From the NCBI RefSeq assembly GCF_025200925.1, contig NZ_CP104174.1, forward strand, positions 620,001 through 684,000: a stretch of DNA of 64,000 nt. The letters run 5' to 3'. This stretch comes from Bradyrhizobium sp. CB1015 (GTDB lineage: Bacteria > Pseudomonadota > Alphaproteobacteria > Rhizobiales > Xanthobacteraceae). How positions within the stretch are numbered: the first letter of the stretch is position 1; every line of letters starts with the position of its first letter. A program made the position numbers and the translations under genes. The notes beneath the pieces were generated by a model. It was given only the letters and a program-made list of their open reading frames with translations. It did no database searches and had not been told where the DNA came from. This document shows, piece by piece, positions 61,268-64,000 of the stretch.

Positions 61268-62353
61268 TCACGCCGCCCTGACCGAACCCGCGAGGCGCCG
61301 CTTCAGCACCTGCGTGAGATACAGGGTAAGTTGCCGCACGTCAGCCGGCACGTTCTGCAAACCGTTCCATCTGCGGCGCTCGCTGCCGAAGTCCCATTCG
61401 CCCGAACTCCACGCGGTCTTGCCCTTCAGCAGCTTCAGACCGCGGGCGAATTCGTCGCGCGATTCGGCACCCGTTGCGCCGTTCAGGTAGTCCATCACGT
61501 AGCCCAGCGCGATGATGCCCGTACCGTGAACCAGGCGCGAAGTCTTGGGCGTCTTGCCGATCCAGTCGTCCGCGAAAACGTGCTGCACGGCATGGTAGAA
61601 TTCGCTCATCATAGAGACGCCATGCTTCAGCAGCATCTGGTCTTCGCTGGCGTAAAGCCGTAGCGCGCCGTCACTCAGAGAATTCATGATCACGCGTTGA
61701 AGGACAGTGTCCCGGATCGCCCCCTTTGGATTGGTTTGCTGTTTGATCATGCCTTTGAGCGACGAGCCGGCTCGGTAGTTCAGCGCTTCCGCCACGAGAG
61801 CGGCCTGCGAACGGCCGGACATGCGCGGTGGCAGATCGCCGACCTTCGGAAGAAGTTCGTAGACCAGCGCCTTCGGCAGGGGCCGGGTGTTGTTGACGAG
61901 TATGAACTGCTTCTGGAGCTCCTCTTCCGTTTCGCAAAGGAAGCCGGACACCAGAACTTCGAAGTCGCGGCCGCGGAGCTCGGAGAGTGCGGTGAAGCGC
62001 TGCTGGCCGTCGACAATCCAGCCGGGCGGACCGTCGGCGGTGTCAACAACCAGTTCGCGGCGCCGGTCGCCAGAGGATCCGCCTTTAAGCTTCGCGTTTC
62101 GCATGAACGCGACGACGATCGGATTGGGAAGAATGGCGCTCGGCTTCTCGAGATAGTCTCGGATCTCGCGGATGTGGCCCGCGATCTGGGGACGCTGGAA
62201 GCCTTGCAGAGCGCCACCTTCGTCCCGGCCCGCGCGCTCGATGCGCGCGATCTTAGATATTTCGTCGGCTCGCGCCACGAAGGTGAAGACTTTGAAGCTC
62301 GGGCTCTGGATCGGCGCGAGGGCATCGAAGTGGAGATATCTCGGTTTGCTCAT
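61268..62353 (-). CDS. dpdB: DpdB: DndB/ParB-like DGQQR-domain partner of DpdA
   Basis: About 361 residues from ATG 62353, overlapping the dpdA stop (ATGA). The longer open frame back to 62623 is inside dpdA. LQGFQRPQIAGHIREIRDYL near 55 and WIVDGQQRFTALSEL near 110 are the hallmarks (the DGQQR motif). VNNTRPLPKALVYELLP and SRLVHGTGIIALGYVMD follow. DpdB is needed with DpdA for exchange of guanine for preQ0 in DNA and probably contributes an ATPase/DNA-handling role. A homologous partial gene lies on the other side of dpdA. Confidence 0.92.
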   Translation of the reverse strand: MSKPRYLHFDALAPIQSPSFKVFTFVARADEISKIARIERAGRDEGGALQGFQRPQIAGHIREIRDYLEKPSAILPNPIVVAFMRNAKLKGGSSGDRRRELVVDTADGPPGWIVDGQQRFTALSELRGRDFEVLVSGFLCETEEELQKQFILVNNTRPLPKALVYELLPKVGDLPPRMSGRSQAALVAEALNYRAGSSLKGMIKQQTNPKGAIRDTVLQRVIMNSLSDGALRLYASEDQMLLKHGVSMMSEFYHAVQHVFADDWIGKTPKTSRLVHGTGIIALGYVMDYLNGATGAESRDEFARGLKLLKGKTAWSSGEWDFGSERRRWNGLQNVPADVRQLTLYLTQVLKRRLAGSVRAA

Positions 62354-63642
62354 GCGAGTTCCTCGCGGAATTGGTTCAGATGGGTGTGGAATACGTGGAG
62401 GTTGTGGATACCGCGGCGCTTGTTGCGGTTCGAAGTTCGGAAAATAACGGCCTCGACGCCTGCTTCGCGGCAGACGCGGCAGCCGCAACTCTCCCACGGC
62501 CGATCGGAAAGCGTGCGCGAATAGACTTCGCGCTGCCGCAGGGCGGCGTGAGACCGTGTCGTCATCGATGGATCCGCGTCCCAGTTGAGGGCCACCCAAT
62601 AGTCCATCACTGCGTCGAGACATTCCTCGAGACCAGCTTTGTGTGCCGCGTAGCCGCGCACGCCTTCTAGCGCTGCGCTTTCGAGACGCCTCGCCAATTC
62701 CTGATTGAGACTGCCTTCACGGGCTTTCCGCTTGAGCTTGTTGTTCTCGATCGCCTGCGGGATGCGTATCGCAGTGTAGTAGGAAAGCTGGCCGGAAGAG
62801 TTGCGGACCCAGTAGTTCTTCTTCGCATCCTTGAACGCGCGCAGCAGCGGCGACGTCGTGTCGAAGCTGTTCACTTTGTTCCGCTCGAGTACCGCGAGGT
62901 CCTCGATCTTGCCGAAACCGAGCAGATGGAGATGTATGCGTGAAGGGATCGCGCTCCTCAAGGTGCAAAGGACCCGCTGGATCTGCTCGATCTTGAGGGG
63001 CACGGTGCCTCCGATCGCCAGATAGCGATACCCCATCTTGACGAGGTTTAGCGCGGCGTCGGCCATGCTCTCCGCCGACCAGCCTTGGATAACGCCCATC
63101 GGGGTAAAGCCTTTGCCGATCTTCTTGGATACCCTGAGAAATTCAACCGCGTTCTGCTGCGTGATCTCGAAGCGGCGTCGCACGTCCTCCGACACGTCAC
63201 GAAAGCGGCGGACGAGACCGACTTCGTCGAAATCAAAGATCACGTGGTCCGGAGAACAGCCGTGAGTGAAACCAGCGTCAGCGTAGAACTCGGCAGTGTC
63301 GTCCGCGTGGTAGGGCGGCTCAGGGAGATTTCGGTAGTTGAAGGCTCCGCAATCGCCTACCAGCATGCTGTCGGGAAACTTAGCGAGCGGATACCGCAGG
63401 AACTTCCTCGCCCCCTCCCGCCGGAAGCGCATCATTTGAGCTTCCGAATATTTTCCTGGGAACGCTGCGTCGCCCACGATCGCGCGTGAGACAAGAATTC
63501 CGTCGTACGGAGCGCTCTCTAGGAACTCGTGCGGGTATTGGTCGTCACGATGTATCAGGCGGCCCAGAACATTGCGGTCGGCAAGGAAATCGTACAGGGG
63601 ATCGATGGTATCGATGCTATCGGCAAACACGAAGCGCATCAC
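62350..63642 (-). CDS. dpdA: DpdA: DNA-guanine transglycosylase-like enzyme
   Basis: About 430 residues from ATG 63642, overlapping the previous stop (ATGA). TGT-fold features: LVGDCGAFNYRN near 95 (pocket Asp), FTPMGVIQGWS near 178, YLAIGGTVPLK near 205, LHLLGFGKIEDL and SFDTTSP near 258 (catalytic Asp region). The zinc module CGCRVC with a distant His (HNLH) is near 388-415. It is the DNA-acting homolog of tRNA-guanine transglycosylase and swaps guanine for preQ0. It is the signature gene of the island. Confidence 0.95.
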   Translation of the reverse strand: MMRFVFADSIDTIDPLYDFLADRNVLGRLIHRDDQYPHEFLESAPYDGILVSRAIVGDAAFPGKYSEAQMMRFRREGARKFLRYPLAKFPDSMLVGDCGAFNYRNLPEPPYHADDTAEFYADAGFTHGCSPDHVIFDFDEVGLVRRFRDVSEDVRRRFEITQQNAVEFLRVSKKIGKGFTPMGVIQGWSAESMADAALNLVKMGYRYLAIGGTVPLKIEQIQRVLCTLRSAIPSRIHLHLLGFGKIEDLAVLERNKVNSFDTTSPLLRAFKDAKKNYWVRNSSGQLSYYTAIRIPQAIENNKLKRKAREGSLNQELARRLESAALEGVRGYAAHKAGLEECLDAVMDYWVALNWDADPSMTTRSHAALRQREVYSRTLSDRPWESCGCRVCREAGVEAVIFRTSNRNKRRGIHNLHVFHTHLNQFREELA

Positions 63643-64000
63643 GCCACCTTCGAGAATGCGTAAGCGTGATCGAGGCGGACCAAATATCCCGCTAGCATGC
63701 GGATATCCTTGCTAACGTTCTGGATCTCGTTCCAGTCGCGTTGAAGCTCGTTCCAGCGACCCGAGGTCCAGCGGCACTGCGGAGCAAGCCGCGCGAGCGC
63801 CTCGGCGGCATGCCGACGCAGATCCGCGCCGGGCGCGGCGCGGGACATCACACGGTCCATCAATACGCTCATGGCGGCGATACCCGCAGAATGCATTAAT
63901 CGGCTCTCGGTTGGCGGCCGACCCCAAGCATTAGGGAACACGTCTCGCACGGCGCACCAAAAGCCAACGAGGAGACGGAACATAGCATCGACGTCCGCCG
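63639..64000 (-). CDS. C-terminal part of a second DpdB/DndB-like protein, runs off the right edge
   Basis: Open to the window edge, with about 120 codons before the stop at 63639, which overlaps the dpdA start (ATGA). An ATG at 63983 is internal, since the frame stays open beyond it. GFWCAVRDVFPNAWG, ESRLMHSAGIAAMSVLMD, WTSGRWNELQ and KDIRMLAGYLVR line up with the C-terminal part of DpdB (YHAVQHVFADDW, SRLVHGTGIIALGYVMD, WSSGEWD, VRQLTLYLTQ). The N-terminal DGQxR motif is off the window. It may pair with DpdB as a heteromer. Confidence 0.75.
   Translation of the reverse strand, partial: ADVDAMFRLLVGFWCAVRDVFPNAWGRPPTESRLMHSAGIAAMSVLMDRVMSRAAPGADLRRHAAEALARLAPQCRWTSGRWNELQRDWNEIQNVSKDIRMLAGYLVRLDHAYAFSKVA

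Noticed and set aside
61697..62524. 275-codon open frame on the plus strand
   Set aside because: Antisense to dpdB, which carries the DGQQR motif and coupled start.

Overview
The window reads as chromosome or megaplasmid DNA of a GC-rich Gram-negative bacterium. The gene styles (PchE/HMWP2-like NRPS parts, a P4-type integrase, DUF2958, Dpd genes) suggest an alphaproteobacterium, perhaps Hyphomicrobiales. That assignment is inference, because no rRNA or tRNA was seen. Three modules lie side by side.

(1) 1-28,080 is a hybrid PKS/NRPS gene cluster. The rightward operon holds an NTF2-like protein, a type II thioesterase, a KS-AT-ACP-Cy-A-PCP-C megasynthase, an A-PCP-C-A-PCP synthetase, a DUF6817-like protein, a C*-A-PCP synthetase with a broken condensation motif, a SyrP-like dioxygenase, a PaaK-like adenylating enzyme, a SufS-like cysteine desulfurase and a phosphopantetheinyl transferase. 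The A-domain codes read by eye suggest Cys (cyclised), Ala, a Cys-like residue and Asp, the last possibly beta-hydroxylated. The leftward operon holds a full-length CysRS, a shortened LeuRS-like protein, an O-methyltransferase-like protein and the start of a possible ATP-grasp ligase. This suggests self-resistance or a synthetase-dependent tailoring branch.

(2) About 28,100-40,300 is an accessory region that looks like an integrated mobile element. It has a P4-type tyrosine integrase and an AlpA-like excisionase at its right side. Left of these is an operon of three clamp-loader-like genes (DnaX-like AAA+, delta-like, second DnaX/delta'-like), flanked by repeats of GTYGCGASTTA, one of them a 16-bp palindrome. 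Further left are a PD-(D/E)XK nuclease-like gene coupled to DUF2958, a lipoprotein, a macrodomain-like protein and about 1.1 kb of repeat-rich non-coding DNA. A private clamp loader on a mobile element is the least familiar system here.

(3) About 40,300-64,000 is a Dpd-type 7-deazaguanine DNA modification and restriction island. The rightward operon is dpdE-dpdF-dpdG-dpdH-two small helical proteins-dpdJ-dpdK-dpdD. Facing it, leftward, are a partial DpdB-like gene, dpdA, dpdB, queE, queD and queC. Nearly every junction is an ATGA-type overlap. Unusual points are a second DpdB-like gene on the other side of dpdA, two QueD paralogs (the one in the Dpd operon lacks the catalytic Cys), and no dpdC in view.
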